The translations under genes and the position numbers were made by a program. A DNA stretch of 44,534 nucleotides from an uncultured Pelagibacteraceae bacterium (lineage in GTDB: Bacteria; Pseudomonadota; Alphaproteobacteria; Pelagibacterales; Pelagibacteraceae), in NCBI GenBank assembly GCA_902522225.1, contig CABYUS010000007.1, positions 1-44,534 of the forward strand, given 5' to 3'. This document shows, one piece after another, positions 33,011 through 41,423 of the stretch; position 1 is the first letter of the stretch; every line of letters starts with the position of its first letter. The notes beneath the pieces were generated by a model. The model worked only from the letters and a program-made list of their open reading frames with translations. It was not told where the DNA came from and did not search any database.

Positions 33011-34753
33011 TTACTCTATTGAAGCCTTATCTCTTTTATCGCTAACTGCAGCTACTATTGGACTGATAACTCCTTTAGCTTTTACATTAACACAAGCAGT
33101 CTTACCACTCTCAATTGCTCTTTTTAAAGCTGGAGCAAGCTGATCTCTTTTAGTAACTAATTCCCCATGTCCTCCAAAGCCCTCGAATATTTTGTGAAAA
33201 GGAATGTCTCTAAAATCTGTAGCAAAATGTTTGCCACTTTCAAATAATCTTTCTTGTTGTTGAGATATACAATCTAAACCACCATTATTATCAATTACAA
33301 CTACTATTGGTTTCTTTTCCTGAAATGCTGCTTCAATTGATAATCCTCCAGATAAAAATGCTCCATCTCCACTGATTAAAACTACATTAGATTTTGGATG
33401 AGTATTTTTTGCAGAAATTGCAAATGGCACTCCCACTCCTAACATACTGAAGGTTCCTGGGTGTAATATTCCTCCAAGTTTTTTTCCTTTTGAACCAGCA
33501 ATGTTAATTGCAATTTCAGACCAGAAGTGAGTGTTACCTCCATCAATAACTAACCAGTCATTTTCACTCAATGCATCCTGAACATCTAAAGCTAATTGTA
33601 ATGGGTGAATTTTTCCTCCGTTTTTTTCTGCTTCTTTTGTTTCTTTACTTAAATCTTCTAAAGATTTATCTACCCATTTTTTCTTTTCTTTTTTATTTTC
33701 ATCAAACCATTTTTTATCTAAATTCCATTTGTTATTTTCTTTTAATCTAACTAAGGTATCTAAGAAAACTCCAGGATCACATAAAAGATTTATATCTGCA
33801 GCTCTATTTAGTTCAATTTCCTCATGCGAACCATTAACACAAACAAGTTTTGTTGTTTCTGGAAATAATGGTGGGTTTCCAAAATTCATTTGATTATCTA
33901 ATCTAGCGCCTACCATTAACACTAAATCAGATTCATGTAGTGCAAATTTTGATGGTGGATACTGGTGTATGTCAGCAAGACCCATATAAGAATTTGCTTC
34001 TTCTCCTAATAATTTTTGATGATAAGGAATATTAAAAATTGGAATATTTAGATTATTACCTGCAGCTTCTAATTTTTTTTCAGACTCAGACCACCACACT
34101 CCATGACCACCAATTAAAACTGGTTTTTTTGCATTGCATGCTAATTCTAAAACTTCTGTGAGTTGATTTGGATCTGGCCAAGCTTTAGCTATTGGTTTTT
34201 TACTATGAGAAAATGGTCTTTCATCTAATCCAGAATTTTCCTCAAAAGAAGAAAACATTATATCTACTGGAACACTTAAATGAACAGCTCCAGGATATCC
34301 ATTAGTTGATATTCTATATGCTTTATCTACAAATTCACGAATTCTAGTGCCGTCTGTAATACTTGCACTATATTTTGTCAAAGGCGCAGCGATTGAAACA
34401 TCATCAATTTCTTTAAAGCCACCTGAGCCTTGTCTTTTTAAACTGCTTGATCCAGTAATAAATATTACGGGAGATCTTTCGCCCCAAGCCTCCATCATTG
34501 ATGGTACAGCATTTGCAAAACCTTCTGGACCGACAAGACAAACTGTTGGTTTTCTTGTAATTCTTGTATGACCATCTGCTAGATGACCTGCTATCTGTTC
34601 ATGAGGACAGTTAATTACATCCATCTGACATTCCATAAATCCTTCTAATGCTGGATTACAAAAACCTCCTGATAAGGTGAAAACTTTTTCAATCCCTTTA
34701 TCTCTTAGAGCTCTAGCAATTAATGAGCCACCTCTTATTTTTTTATCAGACAT
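33011..34753 (-). CDS. Thiamine-diphosphate-dependent enzyme (acetolactate synthase/2-oxoacid decarboxylase superfamily)
   Basis: 580 residues with the three domains of the IlvB/benzoylformate decarboxylase superfamily. The Pyr domain has catalytic Glu52 (CPHEQIAGHLADG). A central domain follows with KKPVLIGGHGVWW. The PP domain binds ThDP-Mg through ISGDGAFLSGG...DNNGG near 455-485. The retained Glu52 rules out glyoxylate carboligase, which has Val there. It would decarboxylate a 2-oxoacid or join it to an acceptor. Its upstream neighbour, 3 bases away, is an FMN 2-hydroxyacid oxidase, which would supply the 2-oxoacid. Substrate unknown. Confidence 0.85.
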   Translation of the reverse strand: MSDKKIRGGSLIARALRDKGIEKVFTLSGGFCNPALEGFMECQMDVINCPHEQIAGHLADGHTRITRKPTVCLVGPEGFANAVPSMMEAWGERSPVIFITGSSSLKRQGSGGFKEIDDVSIAAPLTKYSASITDGTRIREFVDKAYRISTNGYPGAVHLSVPVDIMFSSFEENSGLDERPFSHSKKPIAKAWPDPNQLTEVLELACNAKKPVLIGGHGVWWSESEKKLEAAGNNLNIPIFNIPYHQKLLGEEANSYMGLADIHQYPPSKFALHESDLVLMVGARLDNQMNFGNPPLFPETTKLVCVNGSHEEIELNRAADINLLCDPGVFLDTLVRLKENNKWNLDKKWFDENKKEKKKWVDKSLEDLSKETKEAEKNGGKIHPLQLALDVQDALSENDWLVIDGGNTHFWSEIAINIAGSKGKKLGGILHPGTFSMLGVGVPFAISAKNTHPKSNVVLISGDGAFLSGGLSIEAAFQEKKPIVVVIDNNGGLDCISQQQERLFESGKHFATDFRDIPFHKIFEGFGGHGELVTKRDQLAPALKRAIESGKTACVNVKAKGVISPIVAAVSDKRDKASIE

Positions 34754-34756
34754 TAA

Positions 34757-35920
34757 TTAATACCTTGTATTACCTATAATTTTTTCTGCAACTATTTCTG
34801 AAGAAACATCATTAATATCATTTAAACCAACTAATCCAAGTGTAGTACTTGTTTCTTCTTTTAAAATTTCAACAATTCTTCTTAATCCTTTTGCTCCATC
34901 TGCGCCCATAGCATACATTACAGGTCTACCGATCATTGCATAGTCTGCACCAAAAGCAAGTGCTCGTACTATGTCGCTTCCACTTCTTATTCCACTATCG
35001 AAAATTAAAGGGAAATCGTTTCCTAAAGCTTTTCTTACTAAAGGTAAAATATTTATTGCTGCGATTGCACTATCTAATTGCCTTCCACCGTGATTAGAAA
35101 CTTGTATTGCATCAGCACCAGCATCTTTAATTTTAACCGCATCATCTGGGGACATTACTCCTTTAATTATAAGTTTACCCTTCCATTTGTCTCTTACTCT
35201 TTTTAAAGTATCAAAATCTGTGGTTCCTCTACTCTCTTTTCTTTTGAAAATTCCATCCCCACTTTTTGAAGTCACATAATTCATAGGCTTAGGAATTCCT
35301 TTTAATAAAGTTGATAACGACCATGTTGGATGTGTAGCAAAATCAAAAAATTGTTTTGGTCCTATTTTAAAAGGGTAAGAAAAACCATTCTTATCATCTC
35401 TTGTTCTTCTAGATAATACGGGTACATCAACTGTTAAAATTGCAACTTCATAACCTGTTTTTTCAGCTCTATCTAATAGTTCCATCACAAAATCTTCATC
35501 TTGAAAAATATATAATTGCATCCAGGAATGACCTTCGGATATCTCATACATTTTTTCTAAAGTTGTTGTCGATGCCATTGACACACATGTAGGTATATTA
35601 TTTTTAGCACTCTCTTTAGCTAGCATTGCGTCAGCTCCTGGCCATGATAAATTGGTCATGCCCATTGGTGCAAATCCAAATGGATTATCAAATTGATAAT
35701 TTAAAAAACTTTTTTTTAGAGTTCTTTTTTCTACATTCCTCAAAACTTTAGGCTCTAATCTTATTTGATCGAGTGCTTTGCTATTAATTTCTGATAGTTT
35801 TTCATCTCCTGAAGCCCCATCAATAAAATCAAAGACTAATTTGGGAAGTCTTTTTTTTGATAAATCTCTAGCATCTTTAATGCTAAAAATTTTACTACTT
35901 GGGACTATATTTTCACTCAT
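34757..35920 (-). CDS. FMN-dependent alpha-hydroxy-acid oxidase/dehydrogenase
   Basis: 387 residues, a TIM-barrel enzyme of the lactate/glycolate/mandelate oxidase family. Recognisable are GFAPMGMTNL, WMQLYIFQDE (active-site Tyr137), ILTVDVPVLSRR (Asp165), SNHGGRQLD with base His277 and Arg280, and the FMN phosphate region FDSGIRSGSDIVRALAFGAD. It oxidises an L-2-hydroxyacid to the 2-oxoacid, passing electrons to oxygen or the respiratory chain. It overlaps the peptidase gene by 4 bases (ATGA) and precedes the TPP enzyme by 3, implying consecutive steps. Confidence 0.9.
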   Translation of the reverse strand: MSENIVPSSKIFSIKDARDLSKKRLPKLVFDFIDGASGDEKLSEINSKALDQIRLEPKVLRNVEKRTLKKSFLNYQFDNPFGFAPMGMTNLSWPGADAMLAKESAKNNIPTCVSMASTTTLEKMYEISEGHSWMQLYIFQDEDFVMELLDRAEKTGYEVAILTVDVPVLSRRTRDDKNGFSYPFKIGPKQFFDFATHPTWSLSTLLKGIPKPMNYVTSKSGDGIFKRKESRGTTDFDTLKRVRDKWKGKLIIKGVMSPDDAVKIKDAGADAIQVSNHGGRQLDSAIAAINILPLVRKALGNDFPLIFDSGIRSGSDIVRALAFGADYAMIGRPVMYAMGADGAKGLRRIVEILKEETSTTLGLVGLNDINDVSSEIVAEKIIGNTRY

Positions 35921-36609
35921 GTAATATTTTTAATATATTCGTTAAGGCTAATTTTGTTTTCTTTATTTACAAAGTAAGCATTATGACTTTTTCTTGTAGA
36001 ATAAACCTCAGATGGTTTTCCGTCAATAAAAAGGACGGCTACACCGTCATCAATTGCAAAACCTGAGGGTAATTTGCTGTTTTTGATGTTATTTTCAAAT
36101 TCATTTATTCGATTTAAATCTGAAGAGTGTGGTGTGCAACTTCCTTCTAGTAAACCAATGCCTTTTAATGGTTGATAACCATCACCCAGCGAGTCTGTTA
36201 ATATCCATTCAAACCAACAAACTGCTCCCGCACTTACGCCAGATAAAATAATTCCTTTTTCATACGCTTCTTTAAAAATAACTTTAAGATTATTATCAGA
36301 CCAAAGATTAAGCATATAATTTGTATTCCCGCCTCCGATATAGACAATATTCTGTTCAAATAACCATTTTCTAAAACCATCTAGTTTTTTGGATAAATTA
36401 AAATGAGATAATTGATTTTTTTGATTATCAAACCTCTCATAAAATAAGTTAACTTTATATTGATCATCTTTGCTTGCAGTACCTAAAAATCCCATCTTAA
36501 GATGTTCTTTGCTAAATTGACTTAAGATAAATTGATCTAATTCACGATCAGAATTGTGAGTAAATCCTCCTCCACCAACTGCTATTATTTTTTTTGTAAC
36601 TGAACTCAC
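35917..36609 (-). CDS. Peptidase S51 (dipeptidase E/cyanophycinase-like) family protein
   Basis: 230 residues from GTG 36609, which overlaps the TAG stop of the preceding demethylase (TAGTG); a TTG at 36630 would add 7 residues but overlaps by 22 bases. Features are KKIIAVGGGGFTHNSD, VYIGGGNTNYML and the nucleophile SGVSAGAVCWFEW (Ser126), with a His candidate in CTPHSSD (His161). PepE cleaves Asp-X dipeptides, and cyanophycinase cleaves beta-aspartyl-arginine. In this operon, opposite a dipeptide-type importer, it could release an amino acid or amine from a small amide conjugate. Confidence 0.82.
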   Translation of the reverse strand: MSSVTKKIIAVGGGGFTHNSDRELDQFILSQFSKEHLKMGFLGTASKDDQYKVNLFYERFDNQKNQLSHFNLSKKLDGFRKWLFEQNIVYIGGGNTNYMLNLWSDNNLKVIFKEAYEKGIILSGVSAGAVCWFEWILTDSLGDGYQPLKGIGLLEGSCTPHSSDLNRINEFENNIKNSKLPSGFAIDDGVAVLFIDGKPSEVYSTRKSHNAYFVNKENKISLNEYIKNIT

Positions 36610-37832
36610 TAACCTTTTATTCCGCTCCAAGGTTCTGGTTTTGTTGGTATTGTTTTGTTTATACCTCTAACTATATCACCTTTTGGGTCATACATTGGCA
36701 ATTTACAAAGTTCACCTTTATGAATTTTTCCATCAGTACATTTTACTTCAACAATAGAACCTGCGGTTAAATTTTTGTCATTTAAATAAACTATACCTAC
36801 TCCACATACTTGATATGGAGACCAAGTGCTTGACGTAATTTTTCCAACTTCTTTTCCATTTGAATTAACAATCTCTCCTTTAATAGCAATTCCACCCTCA
36901 ACTCTTATTCCCCAACTAAAACATGTTTTGTCTGCTTTGCTTAGAGCATTCTTTCCAATAAAATTTTCTTTATCAAAATCAATAAACTTTCCTAAACCAA
37001 CTGAGAAAGGGTTTGTATATTTTGAAAAGTCTTGGCCAGCTGATAAAAGGCCAGCTTCAATTCTTCTGCATCTAAAACCAGGGGTTGCAACTAAAATCAT
37101 ACCAAGTTTTTTACCTTCGTTTAAAATTAAATCTCCAACTTTTTCAGAATTGTTTTCAGGTCTAAAATATATTTCCCAGCCAAGTTCGTTGGTAAAACCA
37201 GTTCTGCTAATTATCATTTTTTCTTTTGCAATTTCAACTTCAAGCCAATCAAAATATTTCCATGTCTTTACAGTTTCTGTGTTAGTTAGTTTCTCTAAAA
37301 GCTCCATAGATTTTGGACCCTGCACTTGACTTACCCAAACATCAGGATCTGAAATTTTAACATCTAAACCATCTGAATGAGCCAGATACCAAGAAAATAA
37401 ATCTCCGTCGGCTTGTGCAAACCAATATTTATTTTCTTCAACCCTTAATAGGAGACCATCAGTAATAATTCCACCATCATGGTAACAAGCAAATTGATAT
37501 GAACATCTTCCTTTTTTAACTTTTGAAATATCCCGAGGAAATATCTTTTGTAAAAGTTTAAGAGCATCAGGTCCTGAAATTTGAAATGGATGTTCTCCTG
37601 TATGTCTAAAAATAATTTCTTGTCTACCTTTCCAATACATCTCATCTGGTGTTGCGGTGTTTAACTTTTCCAAAGTCAATCTTCCTGCATAATTTGAGTA
37701 CTCAGGATCATAAGGTAGTTCTTGATAAGTGAGAGGATGCACTTTAATGGATCTAGCTAATTCTACAGGTCTTACACCCTGTGATTTAAGAGCTTTAATT
37801 GAAAATCTGATATTTTTTAAACTATCATGCAT
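36609..37832 (-). CDS. GcvT-family (aminomethyltransferase-like) probable demethylase, second paralogue
   Basis: 407 residues with the complete GcvT fold: ISGPDALKLLQKIFPRDISK, SQVQGPKSMELLEKL, ISRTGFTNELGWEIYF, RRIEAGLLSAGQD, and the C-terminal domain with FIGKNALSKADK. It shares the FTNELG segment and the closing tail (LPMYDPKGDIVRGINKTIP) with the protein at 12588-13766, so the two are close paralogues, different from the DmdA-like protein. It is expected to transfer one-carbon units from an N-methyl compound to tetrahydrofolate. It follows the homocysteine methyltransferase gene by 25 bases and its stop overlaps the peptidase start. Confidence 0.85.
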   Translation of the reverse strand: MHDSLKNIRFSIKALKSQGVRPVELARSIKVHPLTYQELPYDPEYSNYAGRLTLEKLNTATPDEMYWKGRQEIIFRHTGEHPFQISGPDALKLLQKIFPRDISKVKKGRCSYQFACYHDGGIITDGLLLRVEENKYWFAQADGDLFSWYLAHSDGLDVKISDPDVWVSQVQGPKSMELLEKLTNTETVKTWKYFDWLEVEIAKEKMIISRTGFTNELGWEIYFRPENNSEKVGDLILNEGKKLGMILVATPGFRCRRIEAGLLSAGQDFSKYTNPFSVGLGKFIDFDKENFIGKNALSKADKTCFSWGIRVEGGIAIKGEIVNSNGKEVGKITSSTWSPYQVCGVGIVYLNDKNLTAGSIVEVKCTDGKIHKGELCKLPMYDPKGDIVRGINKTIPTKPEPWSGIKG

Positions 37833-37857
37833 ATGTTTTTTTTGAAATTTTAATTTA

Positions 37858-38766
37858 TCAATAAAACAAATTTTTCAAAGCTTTAATATGCTTTGGTTTA
37901 ATTTCACAGCACCCACCAAAAAGTGTCGCGCCTGTATCAGATGATTTTAAAACATAGTCTTTAAATACCTCTGGTGTAAATTGATCTGCAATGGATCCAT
38001 ACATGTCACCTGGATTTGTTGTTTTATAAACCCAATCTTGTGGATTATTTTCTGGAACTTCCTTCCATGCATTTACTTTAAATCCAAATGGTAAATTTTG
38101 CTTACTTAATTCAGGAAGTACAAATTTAATCACTTCATTATTTGTACAAGCTGCAATTATTCCACAGCAATTAATATCTTTTGAAATTTTAATTAAATCA
38201 CTCACAGTTTCACCTGACGGAAGCACTCCTTCTCTGATAAAATGAGCACCAATTAAAATTGGTTTATTAAATTCTCTTAAAGCATCAAAAGCAATTCTTA
38301 CTTCGCTTATTGAACTTAAAACATCTAAATAAAATATATCAACGTGAGAATTTAAAATTTCTGCAGTTTTAAAATGCTCTTCATAAACCTCTTTATCATC
38401 AAGCATTTTTTGTGCTGAATAAATAATTCCTTTTGAAGGCATTGATCCTGCTATGATTAAATCTTTTTTTCCAGAATCTTCTTTTGCTTTTTTTGCAAGT
38501 AAAGCAGCTTTTAAAAGTGCTTCCTCAAACATATGTGCTTTATTAAATTCTTTTAATCTAATTTTTCTTACTGAAAAATTATTTGTTACAATTAGATCTG
38601 ATCCAGCGTCAATAAACTGTTGATGCATTTTTCTAACTAGATGATTATATTTTTCATCTATTAAAGCCGTTGCAGACCAAAGTGCTCCTAAAGGTTTTAA
38701 GCCTAAGTCTAATAAAGTTTGTCCACCTCCACCATCTAATATGTATTTTTTATTTTTGTTAAACAT
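37858..38766 (-). CDS. Homocysteine S-methyltransferase family protein (BHMT-like)
   Basis: 302 residues of the zinc-dependent Pfam S-methyl_trans family. It has YILDGGGGQTLLDLG at the start, DLIVTNNFSVRKIRL, and the Zn ligands Cys207 (AACTNNE) and Cys286-Cys287 (FGGCCEIKP). It moves a methyl group from glycine betaine, another onium compound or S-methylmethionine to homocysteine. Glycine betaine is attractive because a dimethylglycine/sarcosine dehydrogenase-like gene ends at 44337. It is the first gene of the eight-gene operon and diverges from the dipeptide-type importer across 121 bases. Confidence 0.87.
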   Translation of the reverse strand: MFNKNKKYILDGGGGQTLLDLGLKPLGALWSATALIDEKYNHLVRKMHQQFIDAGSDLIVTNNFSVRKIRLKEFNKAHMFEEALLKAALLAKKAKEDSGKKDLIIAGSMPSKGIIYSAQKMLDDKEVYEEHFKTAEILNSHVDIFYLDVLSSISEVRIAFDALREFNKPILIGAHFIREGVLPSGETVSDLIKISKDINCCGIIAACTNNEVIKFVLPELSKQNLPFGFKVNAWKEVPENNPQDWVYKTTNPGDMYGSIADQFTPEVFKDYVLKSSDTGATLFGGCCEIKPKHIKALKNLFY

Positions 38767-38887
38767 TCTAATAATTTTAGTTAATTTTAATCAAAAGTGT
38801 GAGTAAAAAGTGAACCTTTTTGACTGTTGCCATATAGAGCCCGAATTGTTAGATTTTCAAAAAAAATAAAGTAAACATAGGGGATAT

Positions 38888-40375
38888 ATGAATAAACTTA
38901 TTAAATTGATATCAGTTTCATTGGTATCATTATTTGTATCGATTTCATTAGGTAACGCATCAAGTGGAGTTTTCAAACTTTCACATGATCTTGGATTTGG
39001 AAAAGATACTAACCTAGACGCGATTACTAAAGGTCGTCTATTTCAAGTGGTGATTATGACACAAAATCGTCTTTTAAGAAAAGATCTTAAAGGAAAAACA
39101 TCTGCAGAGCTTGCAACTGAATGGTCAGGAAACGCTGATGCTACAGAGTGGACATTTAAACTTAGAAAAGGTGTTAAATTTCATGATGGCTCAGACTTCG
39201 ATGCAGAAGATGTAAAATACTCTTTAATGAGAGTAAAAGATCCAGATATTGGATCTCCTGCAAAAAAAACAATGAGTGCAGTTACAGATATTGAAGTAGT
39301 AGACTCACACACTGTAGTAATGAAATTAAATACTTCATTTGCAGATTTTCCACTTAATTTAACAGATTACAGATTAAGAATGATTCCTTCAGGTTCTGCT
39401 GACACTATTGGACAAACTGGAATTGGAACTGGTCCATTTATGGTAGAAAAATTTGATGCAGAAGGAACAACTATTCTAAAAGCAAATCCTGATTACTGGG
39501 AAGGAGCACCTGGTTTAGCTGAAGTTCAAGTAATAGCAATTCCTGATGGTGAAGCAAGAGTACAAGCACTTCTAACAGGTCAAATTGATATGAATAGATA
39601 TGTGCCATTCTCTCAGAAGAAGATATTTGATGGTAATTCTAAATTTAATACAACTGTAGTACCTACTGGAAACTGGAGAGGTATGGTTATGAGAACAGAT
39701 ACTGCTCCGTTTGATAACGCAGATGTTAGAAAAGCAGTTAGACTAGCAGTTGATAGACAAGAGCTTGTTGATTTAGTTATGGGTGGAGCTGCAACAGTAT
39801 CATGTGATACTCCTGTTGCACCTGCTGACCAATACAGATTAAAAATGAAGTGTCCACAAGACATCAAAAAAGCAAAAAAACTTCTTGCTAAAGCTGGATA
39901 CGCAGATGGATTTGATATGGTAATTCACGTTTCAACTAAAGAACCTACATGGCCAACTATCGGTGAAGTGTTACAACAACAATTAGCTAAAGCTGGAATT
40001 AGAGTTGAAGTTAAAATGACTCCTTCTAAAAGTTATTGGAGTGAAACTTGGATGAAAAAAGCAGTAGCTATGACACGTTGGAATGAAAGACCAGCAGATA
40101 GTATTTTGCACGAAGCTTATCATAGTAGCGCAAAATGGAATGAGTCTTTTTACAAAAGTCCTTCATTTGATAAAAATCTAGCAGATGCTAGAGGTGAGCT
40201 TAATTTTAACAAAAGAAGAAAAGCTTACAGAAATGCTCAGAAAACATTATGGGAAGAAAGCGGAACTATGATTCCTTACCACGTATCAAAATTAGTGGTT
40301 ACGAGTTCAAGAGTTAAAAATCTTGATGAGGTTGAAGTATTCTCAGTTAGATGGCATAAAGTAAAAGTTGACTAA
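38888..40375 (+). CDS. Peptide/opine-type substrate-binding protein (SBP family 5)
   Basis: 495 residues with a signal peptide (MNKLIKLISVSLVSLFVSI, cleaved after about GNA). Family 5 (DppA/OppA) blocks: ATEWTFKLRKGVKFHDGS, FDAEDVKYSLMRVKDP, GTGPFMVEKF, and NPDYWEG. It delivers a peptide-like or other oligomeric solute to the permeases that follow. Family 5 proteins also bind opines, nickel or glycans, so dipeptide is not certain. AGGGG precedes the ATG by 4 bases. It is divergent from the catabolic operon and followed by a strong stem-loop. Confidence 0.92.
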   Translation: MNKLIKLISVSLVSLFVSISLGNASSGVFKLSHDLGFGKDTNLDAITKGRLFQVVIMTQNRLLRKDLKGKTSAELATEWSGNADATEWTFKLRKGVKFHDGSDFDAEDVKYSLMRVKDPDIGSPAKKTMSAVTDIEVVDSHTVVMKLNTSFADFPLNLTDYRLRMIPSGSADTIGQTGIGTGPFMVEKFDAEGTTILKANPDYWEGAPGLAEVQVIAIPDGEARVQALLTGQIDMNRYVPFSQKKIFDGNSKFNTTVVPTGNWRGMVMRTDTAPFDNADVRKAVRLAVDRQELVDLVMGGAATVSCDTPVAPADQYRLKMKCPQDIKKAKKLLAKAGYADGFDMVIHVSTKEPTWPTIGEVLQQQLAKAGIRVEVKMTPSKSYWSETWMKKAVAMTRWNERPADSILHEAYHSSAKWNESFYKSPSFDKNLADARGELNFNKRRKAYRNAQKTLWEESGTMIPYHVSKLVVTSSRVKNLDEVEVFSVRWHKVKVD

Positions 40376-40385
40376 TACTTATTAG

Positions 40386-40414
40386 TTTAAAGGCCGCATT
40401 AAGCGGCCTTTAAA
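40386..40414 (+). terminator. Strong stem-loop after the family 5 binding-protein gene
   Basis: A perfect 12-bp inverted repeat, TTTAAAGGCCGC / GCGGCCTTTAAA, with loop ATTAA, 10 bases past the binding-protein stop and 52 bases before the permease start. The GC core with flanking A/T resembles an intrinsic terminator, but the same operon continues. It is probably a partial terminator or 3'-end stabiliser that keeps binding protein in excess over the membrane subunits. Confidence 0.75.
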
Positions 40415-40465
40415 CACTTTCATTTACTAATAATTAAATTAAAAGATAGGTGCTGAAATTTAATT

Positions 40466-41422
40466 ATGTTTTTTTTAATTATTAAAAGAATTTTATTAGG
40501 GTTAATTACATTATTTATAGTATCCCTTATTACATTTGCTGGAACAGAAGTATTACCAGGTGATGCATGTACAACTTATCTTGAACGTGAAGCATATGGT
40601 GCAGCCTTAGAGGCTTGTTACAAAAGACTAGGATTAAATATCCCAGCCCATGAAAGATATTTGAGTTGGGCTTATAATGTTATTCAAGGTGACTTTGGTT
40701 ATTCCTTAAGTGGTCAAATGCCAATTAACGAAGTTCTTGGACCAAAAATTAAAAATTCTATGGTTCTAGCGTCAGCTTCAATTTTAATTGGAATACCTAT
40801 AGCCGTATTATTAGGTATTATTACTGCTCTTTGGAGAGACAAGCTTCCAGATATAATAATTTCTACTATCGCAATATTTTCAATGACAATACCTGAGTTC
40901 ATAAGCGCTACTTTGTTGATTTTGATAGTTGCAATCTGGTTAGAGTGGTTACCTGGCATTGTAATTGTTCCTACTGATGTCAGTTTCTTTGAATTACTAC
41001 CAAATATTATTTTACCTGTTGTTGCAATTTCGATGATAATGACTGCTCACATGGCTCGAATGGTTCGATCAAGTGTAATTCAGGTAATGGCTAGTGATTA
41101 TGTTCAAATGGCAATATTAAAAGGTGTGCCATACTGGAAAATGGTTTTTAAACATGTATTGCCGAATGCATTGTTACCAGCAATTAATGTTGTTGCTTTA
41201 ACAATCGCATGGCTTCTTGGTGGGGTGGTTGTTACTGAAGTTGTTTTTAATTACCCTGGCCTTGGCAGATTAGTTATAGAGTCGATATCTAATAGAGACT
41301 TACCAACTGTTCAAGCTTTAGCAATTATACTTGCAACTATTTATGTAGGTATAAACCTAATAGCCGATTTAATGACTTTGATGTTAAACCCTAGATTAAA
41401 AACACTGCAGATTAGAAAATAA
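40466..41422 (+). CDS. Peptide-type ABC permease (DppB family)
   Basis: 318 residues with about six helices and the DppB-type periplasmic N-terminal loop that follows helix 1. The coupling loop is VMASDYVQMAILKGVPYWKMVFKHVLPN, here in DppB context (AHMARMVRSS before it), and the end has VTEVVFNYPGLGRL. It forms the channel with the DppC-like protein encoded 1 base later. A Cys pair in the N-terminal loop (DACTTY, LEACYK) may form a disulfide. Confidence 0.92.
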   Translation: MFFLIIKRILLGLITLFIVSLITFAGTEVLPGDACTTYLEREAYGAALEACYKRLGLNIPAHERYLSWAYNVIQGDFGYSLSGQMPINEVLGPKIKNSMVLASASILIGIPIAVLLGIITALWRDKLPDIIISTIAIFSMTIPEFISATLLILIVAIWLEWLPGIVIVPTDVSFFELLPNIILPVVAISMIMTAHMARMVRSSVIQVMASDYVQMAILKGVPYWKMVFKHVLPNALLPAINVVALTIAWLLGGVVVTEVVFNYPGLGRLVIESISNRDLPTVQALAIILATIYVGINLIADLMTLMLNPRLKTLQIRK

Positions 41423-41423
41423 G

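Noticed and set aside
33011-34753. Glyoxylate carboligase for the TPP enzyme
   Set aside because: Glyoxylate carboligase lacks the catalytic Glu, whereas this protein has Glu52 in the HEQIAGH motif.
36610-36630. Longer S51 peptidase start at TTG 36630
   Set aside because: It needs a 22-base overlap with the demethylase gene; GTG 36609 gives the usual 1-base coupling and begins just before the conserved KKIIAVGGGG strand.
36826-37329. Long open frame (about 167 codons) on the plus strand inside the GcvT-like gene
   Set aside because: It is the mirror of a well-supported GcvT-family gene. Its sequence is low-complexity, proline/serine-rich and matches no family, as expected of antisense frames in AT-rich coding DNA.
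38767-38887. Riboswitch or promoter in the divergent spacer before the family 5 binding-protein gene
   Set aside because: I looked for glycine, SAM or other aptamer-like pairing and found only a weak AAAAAG/CTTTTT inverted repeat (38805-38821) and a TTGACT (38820) without a well-spaced -10 box. Not enough to call.
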